From NCBI RefSeq assembly GCF_000148645.1, contig NC_014541.1, positions 372,001-436,000 on the forward strand: DNA of 64,000 bases, written 5' to 3'. The DNA comes from Ferrimonas balearica DSM 9799 (GTDB taxonomy: Bacteria > Pseudomonadota > Gammaproteobacteria > Enterobacterales > Shewanellaceae). Every line of letters begins with the position of its first letter. Position 1 is the first letter of the stretch. The translations under genes and the position numbers were made by a program. Shown here one piece after another: positions 49,619 through 59,236 of this stretch. The notes under the pieces were generated by a model that was not told the origin of the DNA, did no database searches, and saw only the letters and a list, made by a program, of their open reading frames with translations.

Positions 49619-50710
49619 ATGACGGAGCGAGAGCAGCAGATCCTCGACCTGATCCGCCAGGATCCCCTGATCCCCCAGCAGGAGCTGGCGGACAAGCTGG
49701 GCATCAGTCGCAGTGCCATCGCGGGCCACATCATGCACCTCACCCAGAAAGGCCACATCCAGGGCAAAGGTTACATTCTTGCCCCTGAGCGCTACGCGTT
49801 GGTGATTGGTGGGGCCAATATGGACCTGTGCGGCGTGGCCGACCGGCCGCTGGTGGACGGTGACTCCACCCCGGGCAGCCTGACTGCCAGCGCCGGTGGT
49901 GTGGGCCGCAATATCGCCGACAACCTGGCTCGCCTGGGCAGCCGCGTCGAGTTTGTCTCTGCCCTTGGTGATGACCGCTGGGCCGAGCAGCTGATTGAAT
50001 CCTGCCGTCTGGCTGGGGTGGGTACAGAGCACTGCCTGAAGATCGCCGGTGCCACCACCTCCAGTTACCTGTCGCTGCACGACAGCGATGGCGAGATGCG
50101 CCTCGCCCTCAATGACATGAGCCTGATTGAGCGCCTCGACGCTGAGCAGATGGAGCGCCGCCGTGGCCCCATCGACCGCGCTTCGGTGGTGGTGCTGGAT
50201 GCCAACCTGTCCGAAGACGCACTGGAAACCCTGTTTGCCCGCCCACTGGATGCCCCGGTGCTGGTGGACCCGGTGTCCCGCGCCAAGGCGCACAAGCTCA
50301 AGCCTTTCCTGGCCCAGATCGACACCCTCAAGCCCAACGCGCTGGAAGCGGAGTTGCTGTCCGGCCATCGTCTCGACAGCGACGAAGACCTGCCTCGTGT
50401 GGCTGATGCGCTGCATCAGTTGGGGGTCAAGCGGGTGCTGCTCAGCCTGGGCAGCCGTGGCGCCTACGCCTCCGATGCGGGGCAGGGCGTCCGCTACCTG
50501 CCGTCCGCCACCGATGTGGTGAACGTCACCGGCGCCGGTGATGCGCTGATGGCGGGCCTGGCCCATGGCCGCCTTGCCGGCTGGTCCTTTACCGAGACCG
50601 TTCCTTTTGCCCTGGCCGCTGCCCGACTGGCGCTGGCGACCAAGACCACCATTAATTCCACTATGTCCGAAGCGGCCGTACGCCGCCTGATGGAGAAGAC
50701 CCCATGCTAG
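49619..50710 (+). CDS. psuK: PfkB-family pseudouridine kinase with N-terminal winged helix (YeiI-like)
   Basis: Predicted to phosphorylate pseudouridine so that PsuG, next in the operon, can split the C-glycosidic bond. The 363-residue protein has an N-terminal winged helix, residues about 1-58 (EREQQILDLIRQDPLIPQQELADKLGISRS trimmed; key segment GISRSAIAGHIMHL), and a PfkB ribokinase domain with SAGGVGRNIADNLARLG and the catalytic NVTGAGDALMAGL. The arrangement matches E. coli YeiI, whereas E. coli PsuK lacks the winged helix. Upstream there is no ribosome-binding site. It overlaps psuG by seven bases. The substrate is inferred from psuG. Confidence 0.85.
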   Translation: MTEREQQILDLIRQDPLIPQQELADKLGISRSAIAGHIMHLTQKGHIQGKGYILAPERYALVIGGANMDLCGVADRPLVDGDSTPGSLTASAGGVGRNIADNLARLGSRVEFVSALGDDRWAEQLIESCRLAGVGTEHCLKIAGATTSSYLSLHDSDGEMRLALNDMSLIERLDAEQMERRRGPIDRASVVVLDANLSEDALETLFARPLDAPVLVDPVSRAKAHKLKPFLAQIDTLKPNALEAELLSGHRLDSDEDLPRVADALHQLGVKRVLLSLGSRGAYASDAGQGVRYLPSATDVVNVTGAGDALMAGLAHGRLAGWSFTETVPFALAAARLALATKTTINSTMSEAAVRRLMEKTPC

Positions 50711-51621
50711 AGAAGTACCTGGATATCCACCCGGAAGTCGCCGAAGCCATCGCCAACAACCGCCCGGTCGTGGCGCTGGAGTCCACCATCATCTCCCACG
50801 GTATGCCTTACCCGCAGAACGTGGAGACCGCCCTGAAGGTGGAGCAGACCGTTCGTGACGCGGGTGCCATCCCGGCCACCATCGCCATCATCAAGGGCCG
50901 CCTGACCGTGGGCCTGACCGAAGAGCAGGTAGAGTTCCTGGGTAAAGAGGGTCTGTCCGTCACCAAGGCTTCCCGTCGTGACATCCCCTTTATCGTTGCT
51001 GCCGGTAAAACCGGTGCCACCACCGTAGCGTCCACCATGATCCTGGCCGCCATGGCCGGCATCAAAGTGTTTGCCACCGGTGGCATTGGCGGCGTGCACC
51101 GTGGTGCCCAGCAGACCTTCGACATCTCCGCTGACCTGCAGGAACTGGCCAACACCGACGTGGCCGTTGTCTGTGCCGGTGCCAAGTCCATCCTCGACCT
51201 GGGCCTGACCCGCGAGTACCTGGAAACCTTCGGTGTGCCGGTTGTCGGCTACCAGACCGACTGCCTGCCGGCGTTCTACACCCGCGAAAGCGATTTCAGC
51301 ATCGACTACCGCCTGGACAGCAGCGAAGCCATTGCCACTGCGCTGAACGCCAAGTGGGGTATGGGCCTGAAAGGCGGTGTGGTGATCGCCAACCCGATCC
51401 CGGAACAGTACGCCATGCCGAAAGCTGACATCGATGCCGCCATCGCTCAGGCGCTGGCGGAAGCGGAGCAACAGGGTGTTGGTGGCAAAGAGTCCACCCC
51501 GTTCCTGCTGGCCCGCGTCTGTGAACTGACCGGTGGTAACAGCCTGGATTCCAACATCCAGCTGGTACTGAACAACGCCCGCCTGGCTTCCGGGATTGCT
51601 CGCGACCTGTGCGCTGAGTGA
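50704..51621 (+). CDS. psuG: Pseudouridine-5'-phosphate glycosidase PsuG
   Basis: Splits pseudouridine 5'-phosphate to uracil and ribose 5-phosphate. The 305-residue protein (312 in E. coli) has VVALESTIISHGMPYPQN at the N-terminus, with the catalytic Glu of this family, GLTEEQVEFLG, SRRDIPFIVA, FATGGIGGVHRGA with the metal-binding and catalytic region, and the C-terminal ELTGGNSLDSNIQLVLNNA. It overlaps psuK and is followed by a terminator, so the two genes form a complete catabolic operon. Confidence 0.96.
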   Translation: MLEKYLDIHPEVAEAIANNRPVVALESTIISHGMPYPQNVETALKVEQTVRDAGAIPATIAIIKGRLTVGLTEEQVEFLGKEGLSVTKASRRDIPFIVAAGKTGATTVASTMILAAMAGIKVFATGGIGGVHRGAQQTFDISADLQELANTDVAVVCAGAKSILDLGLTREYLETFGVPVVGYQTDCLPAFYTRESDFSIDYRLDSSEAIATALNAKWGMGLKGGVVIANPIPEQYAMPKADIDAAIAQALAEAEQQGVGGKESTPFLLARVCELTGGNSLDSNIQLVLNNARLASGIARDLCAE

Positions 51622-51641
51622 TCCTTTATTGCAGGGAAGAC

Positions 51642-51667
51642 AAAGCCGCCGAAAGGCGGCTTTTTTT
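51642..51667 (+). terminator. Rho-independent terminator after psuG
   Basis: AAAGCCGCC / GGCGGCTTT with a GAAA tetraloop and a run of seven Ts, 20 bases after the psuG stop. Confidence 0.92.
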
Positions 51668-51674
51668 GTGCCGG

Positions 51675-52295
51675 TTAACCGGCCATCAACCCTTGTACCC
51701 GCTGACGCAGCGCGGGCACGACGTCGTCGTCGAACCAGGGGTGGCGTTTCAGCCACAGGGTGTTGCGGGGGGAGGGGTGGGGCAGCGGAAAGCGGTCCGG
51801 TCCGAACTCGGCCCAGCGGGCGACGGTGTCGGTCAGGCTGGTAAACCCCTCCAGGTAGTGTTTCTGGGCGTACTGGCCGATATAGAGGGTGAGCTCAAGG
51901 GCGGGCAACTGCGCCAGCAGCGTCGGGTGCCAGCGCGGTGCACAGCGCTTATCCGGAGGGTTGTCGCCACTGCGGCCGCGGCCGGGATAACACAGCCCCA
52001 TGGGGATGATGGCGACCCGGCTGGGGTCGTAAAAGGTGTCGCGATCCATCCCCAGCCAGTGGCGCAACCGGTCCCCGCTGGCGTCATTCCAGGGGATGCC
52101 GCTTTGATGCACCTTGAGGCCGGGGGCCTGGCCGATGATCAGCAACCGCGCGGATGAGGCGAGCTGAACCACCGGATTCGGGTCCAGCACATCCTGACAC
52201 AAGCGGCAGGCATGCACGGTGTGAATCAGTTCACGGGTTGAATCATCGCTGATCGGAATTTGTGCGGCTGATGCCGATGTTGGACAAACTGTCAT
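51675..52295 (-). CDS. Uracil-DNA glycosylase superfamily protein
   Basis: A 206-residue protein with the uracil-DNA-glycosylase fold. Motif 1 is IIGQAPGLKVHQSGIPWNDASG and motif 2 is LPHPSPRNTLWLKRHPWF, resembling family 4/5-like enzymes and their relatives. The single CRLC pair near residue 30 and no further cysteine cluster argue against a full iron-sulfur UDG. Whether it excises uracil is unknown; members of this subgroup are mostly uncharacterised. It is convergent with psuG and divergent from the second GGDEF-EAL gene. Confidence 0.8.
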   Translation of the reverse strand: MTVCPTSASAAQIPISDDSTRELIHTVHACRLCQDVLDPNPVVQLASSARLLIIGQAPGLKVHQSGIPWNDASGDRLRHWLGMDRDTFYDPSRVAIIPMGLCYPGRGRSGDNPPDKRCAPRWHPTLLAQLPALELTLYIGQYAQKHYLEGFTSLTDTVARWAEFGPDRFPLPHPSPRNTLWLKRHPWFDDDVVPALRQRVQGLMAG

Positions 52296-52388
52296 GAAAA
52301 AACCTCAAGATACGTTCCCATCATGCCGTTATTTAGGTAAGTTCAAACCTCTTTGTCTTAGAGCCTGAATCAGGATCTGCGCCGTCCG

Positions 52389-54956
52389 ATGAAACTCTCC
52401 CGTCGATTATTGCTGCTCCTGTTTTGTCTGGCTATCCCCCTGATCCTGACCGCCACCGGCGCCGCCTACTGGATGATCCGTGACGGCTTTGTCGGCTATG
52501 AGCAGCGAACCTACGCCGCCGAGCGGGCGCATCTGCAGATGGATGTGGAGCACTGGCTGACGCAGAACCGCAAATCGATGACGGCGATCCGCACCGCACT
52601 GGAGAGTGAACGCCCGGAAGCGCTGGATTTTCTGGTGGCCCAGGCCCGTCAGCGCGGCCTGATCTCTCTGGTGATGAACCACCACGGTGAGTTGCACGTG
52701 TTGCAGAACCCGGCGTTGCCGGTGGACGGCAACAGCGAAGCGATGCGGGCCCTGCTCGATCCCATTCTCTCCACCGGTACCTTTCAGTACGAGCGCAGCG
52801 GCTTTGCCCGTCTTGGCCATCAGGTGTTTGGGCTGGTGGCCCAGCCACTGAACCATCGCAACTGGCGTGGACTGATTGGCATTCAGGCGTTTGATCAGAC
52901 TCTGCTGGACACCCTCAGCTATCGCCACCACCGCATCCATACCGCCACCCTGGTGGATGCCCCGGAAGGCAGCCCCCTGGCGCTGCCCCATTTCGCCGGG
53001 ACAGCCCTGACCCTTGAGCCGCAGTTTGACCTGACTGAACGTCAGATCCGCACCGAACAGATCCATCGGGTGATGGCGATACTGGCGCTGGTACTGGTGC
53101 TGTTGGCACTGGCCAGTTTCTTTACCTTCCGTCGCATTCTGCTGGGGCCCATCGGCAGCCTGAAGCAGCGCATCGAACAGGGCCTGACTCAGCGCAAAAC
53201 CAGTCGGCCGCTGCCGGAATCCGGGCAGGATGAGCTGTCTGAAATCAGCCAGCTGTGTAATGAGCTGTTTTCCCAACGCCTGCACCAGCGTCAACAGATC
53301 AGCACCCTGCTGCGCACCGTCAGCGATGCGGTGGTGCTGGTTGACCCACAGGCGCGTATCGAGCTGGTGAACCCGGAAGCGGAAAAGCTGCTGGCGGTCG
53401 AGCATGGTCCGGTGCGCCAGTGTGCCCTGGTCAATCTGGTGGCCGGCCCGGCGGGACAGGAACTGCATGCCGCCCTGAAAGAGCTGCTCAGCTCAGGCCG
53501 CATCAGCCTCGAAGGGCGGGTATCGCTGCAACAGGGGGGTCAGAAACGGCAACTGGAGTACCACGCTGCCCGTACGCTGGACCATGAGGGGCATACCCTG
53601 GGGGCGGTCCTGGTGCTGCGTGACATCACCCATTCCGAGCAGATGAAGCGCGAGTTGATGCACAAGTCCCAACGGGACCAGACCACCGGCATCTACAACC
53701 GCCACACCTTTGAACAGCGGCTGGAAGCGCTGGCAGATCTGCCGGGCCAGCACGCCATCTGCTACATGGATCTGAACCGCTTTAAGCTGATCAACGACAG
53801 TTGTGGCCACGAAGCCGGTGACCGCATGCTGCGCGATGTGGCTCAGGAGATGGTGCGGAGCATCCGCCCGGGCGACCTGCTGGCGCGCATCGGCGGCGAT
53901 GAATTCGGCCTGATCATGAAAGACACCTCAGCGCTGGAGACGGCGCGGGTGCTGAAACAGCTGATGGAGCGGGTCGAGGGGATCACTCTTTACTGGGACA
54001 GTGGCAGCTACCGGGTGGGCATCAGCATCGGGGTGGCGTTCCAGCGGGCGGATGAGCAGCGGCCCCGTGAGGTGTTTAAAGACGCTGAAATCGCCTGTCA
54101 CGCCAATAAGGGCAAGGGCGGCGAAAGCCAGATCCACTTCTTCGACTCCCTCGATCAGGATCTGGCCCACCAGCGCAACGCGCCGCAGTGGGCGATGAAG
54201 ATCAACGAAGCGATCGTCAACGACGATCTGGTGCTGTTCTATCAGCCCATTGAGCCGGTGCAGGCCAGCAGTCCCCGTCGCAAGTGCGAAGTGCTGCTGC
54301 GGATCCGCGAAGAGGGCGGCCGCATCCTGGCGCCGGGCCAGTTTATTGCTGCGGCGGAGCGTTTTAACCTGATGCCGGCGGTGGACAAGGCGGTGATCCG
54401 CAAATCCTTTGAGTGGCTGGCCCGCAACAGCCACTTGTGGAATACCCAGGTGCTGTCGATCAACCTCTCTGGCACTACCCTCTCCAACGGCAATCTGGTC
54501 AGCTACATCGATGAGATGTGCGCGCTGTACCGGGTGCCGCCGGAAACCATCTGCTTCGAGGTGACCGAAACCGCCGCCATCGCCAACGAGAACCGGGCAC
54601 TGGAGATCCTCCACGCCCTGCGCCGTCGCGGTTTCGCTTTTGCCCTGGATGACTTTGGCTCCGGCTTTGCTTCCTATGGCTACCTGCGCCAGTTGCCGGT
54701 GGATTACGTGAAGATCGACGGCTGCTTTGTCCGTAACCTGGCCAACAACGCCAAGGATTACGCCATCGTTAAATCGATTCACGATGTGTGCCGGGTGATG
54801 GGCATCGAAACCGTGGCGGAGTTTGTTGAGGACCAGGAAACCCTGTCCCGGCTTCGCGCCATCGGCGTTAACTACGCCCAGGGGTACGGCATCGGCCGAC
54901 CCAAAGATCTGGAAACCTACCAGCCGGTACCGCAGGAGGATGGCGTTAAAGCCTGA
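52389..54956 (+). CDS. Membrane GGDEF-EAL cyclic di-GMP enzyme (CHASE-like/HAMP/PAS)
   Basis: An 855-residue inner-membrane protein with membrane helices at about 7-29 and 228-247 bracketing a periplasmic sensor region of about 200 residues, then a HAMP region (RRILLGPIGSLKQRI), a PAS domain (about 302-420), GGDEF with GGDEF at 502-506 and an EAL domain (EVLLR at 634). RPGD lies exactly five residues before GGDEF, forming the RxxD inhibitory site for product feedback. EAL residues including NLSG, FEVTETA, DDFGSG and VKIDG are present, but the usual AEGVE is AEFVE. Both activities are possible; which dominates is not readable. Confidence 0.92.
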   Translation: MKLSRRLLLLLFCLAIPLILTATGAAYWMIRDGFVGYEQRTYAAERAHLQMDVEHWLTQNRKSMTAIRTALESERPEALDFLVAQARQRGLISLVMNHHGELHVLQNPALPVDGNSEAMRALLDPILSTGTFQYERSGFARLGHQVFGLVAQPLNHRNWRGLIGIQAFDQTLLDTLSYRHHRIHTATLVDAPEGSPLALPHFAGTALTLEPQFDLTERQIRTEQIHRVMAILALVLVLLALASFFTFRRILLGPIGSLKQRIEQGLTQRKTSRPLPESGQDELSEISQLCNELFSQRLHQRQQISTLLRTVSDAVVLVDPQARIELVNPEAEKLLAVEHGPVRQCALVNLVAGPAGQELHAALKELLSSGRISLEGRVSLQQGGQKRQLEYHAARTLDHEGHTLGAVLVLRDITHSEQMKRELMHKSQRDQTTGIYNRHTFEQRLEALADLPGQHAICYMDLNRFKLINDSCGHEAGDRMLRDVAQEMVRSIRPGDLLARIGGDEFGLIMKDTSALETARVLKQLMERVEGITLYWDSGSYRVGISIGVAFQRADEQRPREVFKDAEIACHANKGKGGESQIHFFDSLDQDLAHQRNAPQWAMKINEAIVNDDLVLFYQPIEPVQASSPRRKCEVLLRIREEGGRILAPGQFIAAAERFNLMPAVDKAVIRKSFEWLARNSHLWNTQVLSINLSGTTLSNGNLVSYIDEMCALYRVPPETICFEVTETAAIANENRALEILHALRRRGFAFALDDFGSGFASYGYLRQLPVDYVKIDGCFVRNLANNAKDYAIVKSIHDVCRVMGIETVAEFVEDQETLSRLRAIGVNYAQGYGIGRPKDLETYQPVPQEDGVKA

Positions 54957-55018
54957 GCCCGGCCACCGGCGCAGCGACAGGATGTTCGCGCGCTGCCCTG
55001 CCTGAACAAGGAGAAACC

Positions 55019-55804
55019 ATGGACGGAGAAGTGGTGCTGTTGACCGGCGCCTCAGAAGGGATTGGTCGCGCGTTGGCCCATCAACTCAGTGCCCGTGGCG
55101 CCCGGCTGATGCTGGTTGCCCGCAACCGGGAGCGACTCGACAGCCTGGTGGCCGAACTGCCATCACCGGCCTTTGCCTACCCCCTCGACCTGACCGAGCT
55201 GGACCAACTGCCCAAGCTGGTGGAGGCCGCCCTGGCACAGTTTGGTCGTCTTGACCGCCTGATCCTCAACGCCGGCATCACCATGTGGAGCACGGTAGAG
55301 GCGCTGACGGACCTCTCCGTACTGGAGCGGGTGATGCGGGTGAACTACCTCGCCACTGCTCATCTGGCCCATGCGGCCTTGCCGGCACTGAAACAGTCCA
55401 GGGGCCACATCGCTGTGGTTTCCTCCCTGACCGGACTGACCGGCGTGCCGACCCGCAGCGGCTACTGCGCCTCCAAACATGCGGTGATGGGGTTCTTTGA
55501 TGCGCTGCGGATCGAGTTGCGGGGCAGCGGGGTGGACGTCACCGTGCTCTGCCCCGACTTTGTGGTGACGCAAACCCATAAGCGCGCCATGGGCGCCGAT
55601 GGCCAGCCGTTGGGGCAGACGCCGATGCAGGAGAGCAAGATCATGACCGCCGAGCAGTGCGCGCGGGCGATGGTCCGCGCCATCGAGAAGCGTCAGCGTC
55701 TCTGGCTCGGCTCCTTCCGTGGACGGTTGGGGCGGTGGCTTAAACTGCTGGCGCCGGGTTTGATCGATGGCATTGCGGCGCGGGCGATTGCCCGTCGCCA
55801 CTGA
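55019..55804 (+). CDS. Short-chain dehydrogenase/reductase
   Basis: Classical SDR of 261 residues. The cofactor loop TGASEGIG is at 9-16, NAG at 84-86, the catalytic Ser near 135-136, and Y149 and K153 in the YxxxK motif (GYCASKHA). R35 after the second strand (LVARNRERL) suggests preference for NADPH. The C-terminus ends in a hydrophobic stretch (LLAPGLIDGIAARAIA) seen in membrane-associated SDRs acting on lipids. AAGGAG precedes the ATG. Its last 65 bases overlap the patatin gene tail to tail. Substrate unknown. Confidence 0.9.
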   Translation: MDGEVVLLTGASEGIGRALAHQLSARGARLMLVARNRERLDSLVAELPSPAFAYPLDLTELDQLPKLVEAALAQFGRLDRLILNAGITMWSTVEALTDLSVLERVMRVNYLATAHLAHAALPALKQSRGHIAVVSSLTGLTGVPTRSGYCASKHAVMGFFDALRIELRGSGVDVTVLCPDFVVTQTHKRAMGADGQPLGQTPMQESKIMTAEQCARAMVRAIEKRQRLWLGSFRGRLGRWLKLLAPGLIDGIAARAIARRH

Positions 55805-56648
55805 ACGGTTGCCAACGGGCCATCGCCGCTTCGCCCGCGATCCGGCCCAGCTCATAGCCTCGCTCCAGAGGCTCGGCGTCCCGGGTCAGCCGCTTCAGCC
55901 GGAAGGATTCTGGCGGGCAGATCTCAACGATGTTCACCCCTTCCGGCGGCTGGCGGATCAGGTCGAGCGTCCGGTTGTAGCGTTCCGCCCGGCTCAGCAT
56001 CGGTTCAACCAGATGCGGGGTATCACGCAGCAGCCAGCGTTGCAGGGCGGGCAGGCCGGAAGCGGATTTGCGGTAGCTGGCCGGTCGGCTGCGCAGCACC
56101 ATGATCTGGCGTGCACCGCGACGAATCGCCTCGGCCACCGGCAGCGCATCCGCCACCCCGCCATCAACGTAGGTGTGTTGCCCCAGCCGCACCCCTTTTC
56201 GGTACAGCACGGGCAGGGCACTGCTGGCCTTCATGGTTTCGGCCAGCTGCTCAACGTCGGGGGTGTGGTATTCCGCCTGTCCGCTGTCCTGGCGGGTAAC
56301 CGCCAGAAAGAAGGGACGGGGGTCTGCGGCCAGAACAGCCTTGTCGATGCCCAACTCCGCCAGAGTGATGGTCCACATCCAATCCAGATCCATCAGGTCG
56401 CCGCCACGCAGAAAACGGCCCGGGGTCAGAAACGCCCGGCGGCAGCTGTAGTCGGTGTAGATTTTGCGGTTACGGCCCGGCATCTTGGCCAGGTAAGCTG
56501 CCAGATTGGAGGCGCCGGCCGAGACGCCCCAGAAACTGTCAAAGGGACTGAAGTCCCGGGCCAGAAAGGTGTCCAGTACGCCGCAGGAAAACACCCCTCG
56601 CATGGCGCCGCCTTCCACGATTAATGCGCTTGGCCCTACCTGATCCAT
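55740..56648 (-). CDS. Patatin-like phospholipase, YjjU type
   Basis: Predicted serine lipid hydrolase of 302 residues. The oxyanion loop is EGGAMRG, the nucleophile is S43 in GVSAG and the catalytic aspartate is D162 in YVDGG, so the Ser-Asp dyad is complete. Segments such as RRAFLTPGRFLRGGDLMDLDW and MKASSALPVLYRKGV match E. coli YjjU. The ATG at 56648 has an AGGGA site; a longer in-frame start at 56783 adds no similarity. The 3' end overlaps the SDR gene by 65 bases. Confidence 0.88.
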   Translation of the reverse strand: MDQVGPSALIVEGGAMRGVFSCGVLDTFLARDFSPFDSFWGVSAGASNLAAYLAKMPGRNRKIYTDYSCRRAFLTPGRFLRGGDLMDLDWMWTITLAELGIDKAVLAADPRPFFLAVTRQDSGQAEYHTPDVEQLAETMKASSALPVLYRKGVRLGQHTYVDGGVADALPVAEAIRRGARQIMVLRSRPASYRKSASGLPALQRWLLRDTPHLVEPMLSRAERYNRTLDLIRQPPEGVNIVEICPPESFRLKRLTRDAEPLERGYELGRIAGEAAMARWQPFSGDGQSPAPQCHRSNPAPAV

Positions 56649-56813
56649 ATTCTTTCCCTGTCTTGTGTTTCGGCGGTCAGCCGGTTTGATTGATGAATCA
56701 TACGGAGGATGAAAGTCCCAGGCGAGCGAATGGGGATAGGTGGTATTCCCAAAGCGGCAAATCCACAGGCTTTGTGTGGTCAAAAAACCACCATCGCCTA
56801 ACTCGCGCTAAGC

Positions 56814-56822
56814 TGCTACAAT
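56814..56822 (+). promoter_or_regulatory. Candidate ygiQ promoter (extended -10)
   Basis: TGC TACAAT at 56814-56822 followed by the GC-rich CCGCGGCC; the -35 is poor. The predicted leader is about 40 bases. Confidence 0.45.
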
Positions 56823-56866
56823 CCGCGGCCCCTGCCCATACCGGGTGGGGTGATCTGAGGTTAAGC

Positions 56867-59227
56867 ATGATCCCGACTCCCAAAACCAAGCTGTTCGACT
56901 ATCCCAAGTTCTGGGCTGAGTGCCTGGGCCCGGCCCCTTTTCTGCCCACCACCCGTGCGGAGATGGACCTGTTGGGCTGGGACAGCTGTGACATCATCAT
57001 GGTGACCGGTGACGCTTACGTGGATCACCCCAGCTTTGGTATGGCTGTGATTGGCCGCATGCTGGAATCCCAGGGGTTCCGCGTGGGCATCATCGACCAG
57101 CCGGACTGGCAGTCCAAAGCGCCCTTTATGGCGCTGGGCAAGCCCAACCTGTTCTTCGGCGTGACCGCCGGCAACATGGACTCGATGATCAACCACTACA
57201 CCGCCGATCGCCGTCTGCGCCACGACGACGCCTATACCCCGGACAACGTCCACGGTAAGCGTCCCGACCGGGCCACCGTGGTGTACACCCAGCGCTGTAA
57301 AGAAGCCTACAAAGATGTGCCGGTGATCCTCGGCGGCATCGAGGCCAGCCTGCGCCGTATCGCGCACTACGATTACTGGTCCGATAAAGTGCGCCGCAGC
57401 GTGCTGTTTGATGCCAAGGCGGACATGCTGATCTTCGGCAACGCCGAGCGTCCGCTGGTGGAGGTGGCGCATCGCCTGTCCCAGGGTGACGACATCAAGA
57501 GCATGCGCGACATCCGTGGCACCGCTTTCCTGGTGCGTGAAGCGCTGCCGGGCTGGAACGGTGTGGACTCCCGCACCCTCGACACCCCCGGCAAGATCGA
57601 CCCGATCCCGAACCCCTATGGCGCCGACGATATGGGCTGCGAGCTGGGCTCCAAGTTTGAGGATGCCCCGGTGCAGCAGCAGGCTCAGCCGATTACCCTG
57701 CAACCGGCGGGCGCCGGTCGCAAGCTGAAGCCGTGGGAGCAGCAGTACATCCTGCTGCCGGATTACGAGCAGGTGCGTGCCGATAAGGTGCTGTACGCCC
57801 ACACTTCACGCCTGTTCCACCTGGAGACCAACCCGGGTTGTGCCCGTGCGCTGATGCAGCGTCACGGCGATCGCTATGTCTGGATCAACCCGCCGGCGAT
57901 CCCGCTGGAAACCGATGAGATGGACGGCGTGTTTGCGCTGCCCTATGCGCGGGTGCCCCATCCTAAGTACGACGGCAAAAAGATCCCGGCGTACGACATG
58001 ATCAAAACCTCCATTAACATCATGCGGGGCTGCTTTGGTGGCTGCTCCTTCTGCTCCATTACCGAGCACGAAGGGCGCATCATTCAGAGCCGCAGCCAGG
58101 AGTCGATCCTGGATGAGATTGAGCAGATCAAAGAGAAAGTGCCCGGCTTTACCGGGGTGATCTCAGACCTTGGCGGCCCCACCGCCAACATGTACAAGCT
58201 GCGTTGTAAGAGCCCCAAGGCGGAGGCCACCTGTCGCCGTTTGTCCTGCATCTATCCGGACATCTGCGGCCATATGGATACCGACCATACGCCGACCATC
58301 GAGCTGTACCGCGCTGCCCGGGAGATCCCTGGAATCAAGCGCATCTTTGTGGCCTCCGGGGTGCGTTACGACCTGGCGGTGGAAGACCCGCGTTACGTCA
58401 AGGAGCTGGTGCAGCACCACGTTGGCGGCTACCTCAAGATCGCCCCGGAGCACACCGAAGAGGGCCCGCTGTCGATCATGATGAAGCCGGGCATGGGCAG
58501 CTACTACCGCTTTAAGGAGATGTTTGATCGCTTCTCCAAAGAGGCGGGCAAAGAGCAGTACCTGATCCCCTACTTTATCTCGGCCCACCCCGGTGCCAGC
58601 GATGAAGATATGGTGAACCTGGCGATGTGGCTGAAGCGCAACAAGTTCCGCCTCGACCAGGTGCAGAACTTCTACCCGTCGCCGCTGGCCAACGCCACCA
58701 CCGTCTGGCACACCGGTAAGAACTCGCTGCGCAAGGTCACCCACGACAGTGAGGATGTGCCGGTGGCCAAGGGCGGTCGCCAGCGTCGTCTGCACAAAGC
58801 GCTGCTGCGCTACCACGACACCGATAACTGGCCGATCATCCGTGAGGGCCTGCTCAATATCGGCATGGGCCACCTGATTGGCAGCGGCCCGGATTGCCTG
58901 GTACCGGCGGAAGGCCGTCGTCCGGCCCACCGTGGTGGCCGTACCCAGCCGGCGCTGACCAAACACAGCGGCCAGGGCCAGTTCCAGTCCCGCAGCCTGC
59001 CGGGCAAGAGCAAGCCTGCGGCCAAGGGCAAAGGCAGTGGCAACGGTAAGGGCAACAACGCCTCCGGCCAGGGTAAACCGGCCGGTAAAGGGCAGGGCAG
59101 TGGTCGCGGCGGCAAACCGCAGCAGGGCCAGGCCAATGGCCGCGGTGGCAAGCCGCAACAGGGCCAGCAGGCCGGTCGTGGCGGCAAGCCCCAGTCGGGC
59201 CAGCGCAAAGGCCCCAAGCGCAAGTAA
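56867..59227 (+). CDS. ygiQ: Radical SAM protein YgiQ (UPF0313) with a basic low-complexity tail
   Basis: A 786-residue radical SAM protein of the UPF0313 family; the reaction is not established. The iron-sulfur motif CxxxCxxC is at 389, 393 and 396 ([10 protein letters not shown]). N-terminal [20 protein letters not shown] and [10 protein letters not shown] are family hallmarks. The last 75-85 residues are rich in Gly, Lys, Gln and Arg, with three copies of a GRGGKPQxGQ-like unit, probably a disordered RNA-binding tail. The ATG at 56867 is preferred for the AGG site and similarity; a longer frame from 56690 crosses the promoter. Confidence 0.94.
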   Translation: MIPTPKTKLFDYPKFWAECLGPAPFLPTTRAEMDLLGWDSCDIIMVTGDAYVDHPSFGMAVIGRMLESQGFRVGIIDQPDWQSKAPFMALGKPNLFFGVTAGNMDSMINHYTADRRLRHDDAYTPDNVHGKRPDRATVVYTQRCKEAYKDVPVILGGIEASLRRIAHYDYWSDKVRRSVLFDAKADMLIFGNAERPLVEVAHRLSQGDDIKSMRDIRGTAFLVREALPGWNGVDSRTLDTPGKIDPIPNPYGADDMGCELGSKFEDAPVQQQAQPITLQPAGAGRKLKPWEQQYILLPDYEQVRADKVLYAHTSRLFHLETNPGCARALMQRHGDRYVWINPPAIPLETDEMDGVFALPYARVPHPKYDGKKIPAYDMIKTSINIMRGCFGGCSFCSITEHEGRIIQSRSQESILDEIEQIKEKVPGFTGVISDLGGPTANMYKLRCKSPKAEATCRRLSCIYPDICGHMDTDHTPTIELYRAAREIPGIKRIFVASGVRYDLAVEDPRYVKELVQHHVGGYLKIAPEHTEEGPLSIMMKPGMGSYYRFKEMFDRFSKEAGKEQYLIPYFISAHPGASDEDMVNLAMWLKRNKFRLDQVQNFYPSPLANATTVWHTGKNSLRKVTHDSEDVPVAKGGRQRRLHKALLRYHDTDNWPIIREGLLNIGMGHLIGSGPDCLVPAEGRRPAHRGGRTQPALTKHSGQGQFQSRSLPGKSKPAAKGKGSGNGKGNNASGQGKPAGKGQGSGRGGKPQQGQANGRGGKPQQGQQAGRGGKPQSGQRKGPKRK

Positions 59228-59236
59228 CGGGTCAAT

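Noticed and set aside
56690-56866. 59-residue N-terminal extension of YgiQ
   Set aside because: It crosses the candidate promoter, has no similarity to the family, and a good start with a ribosome-binding site exists at 56867.
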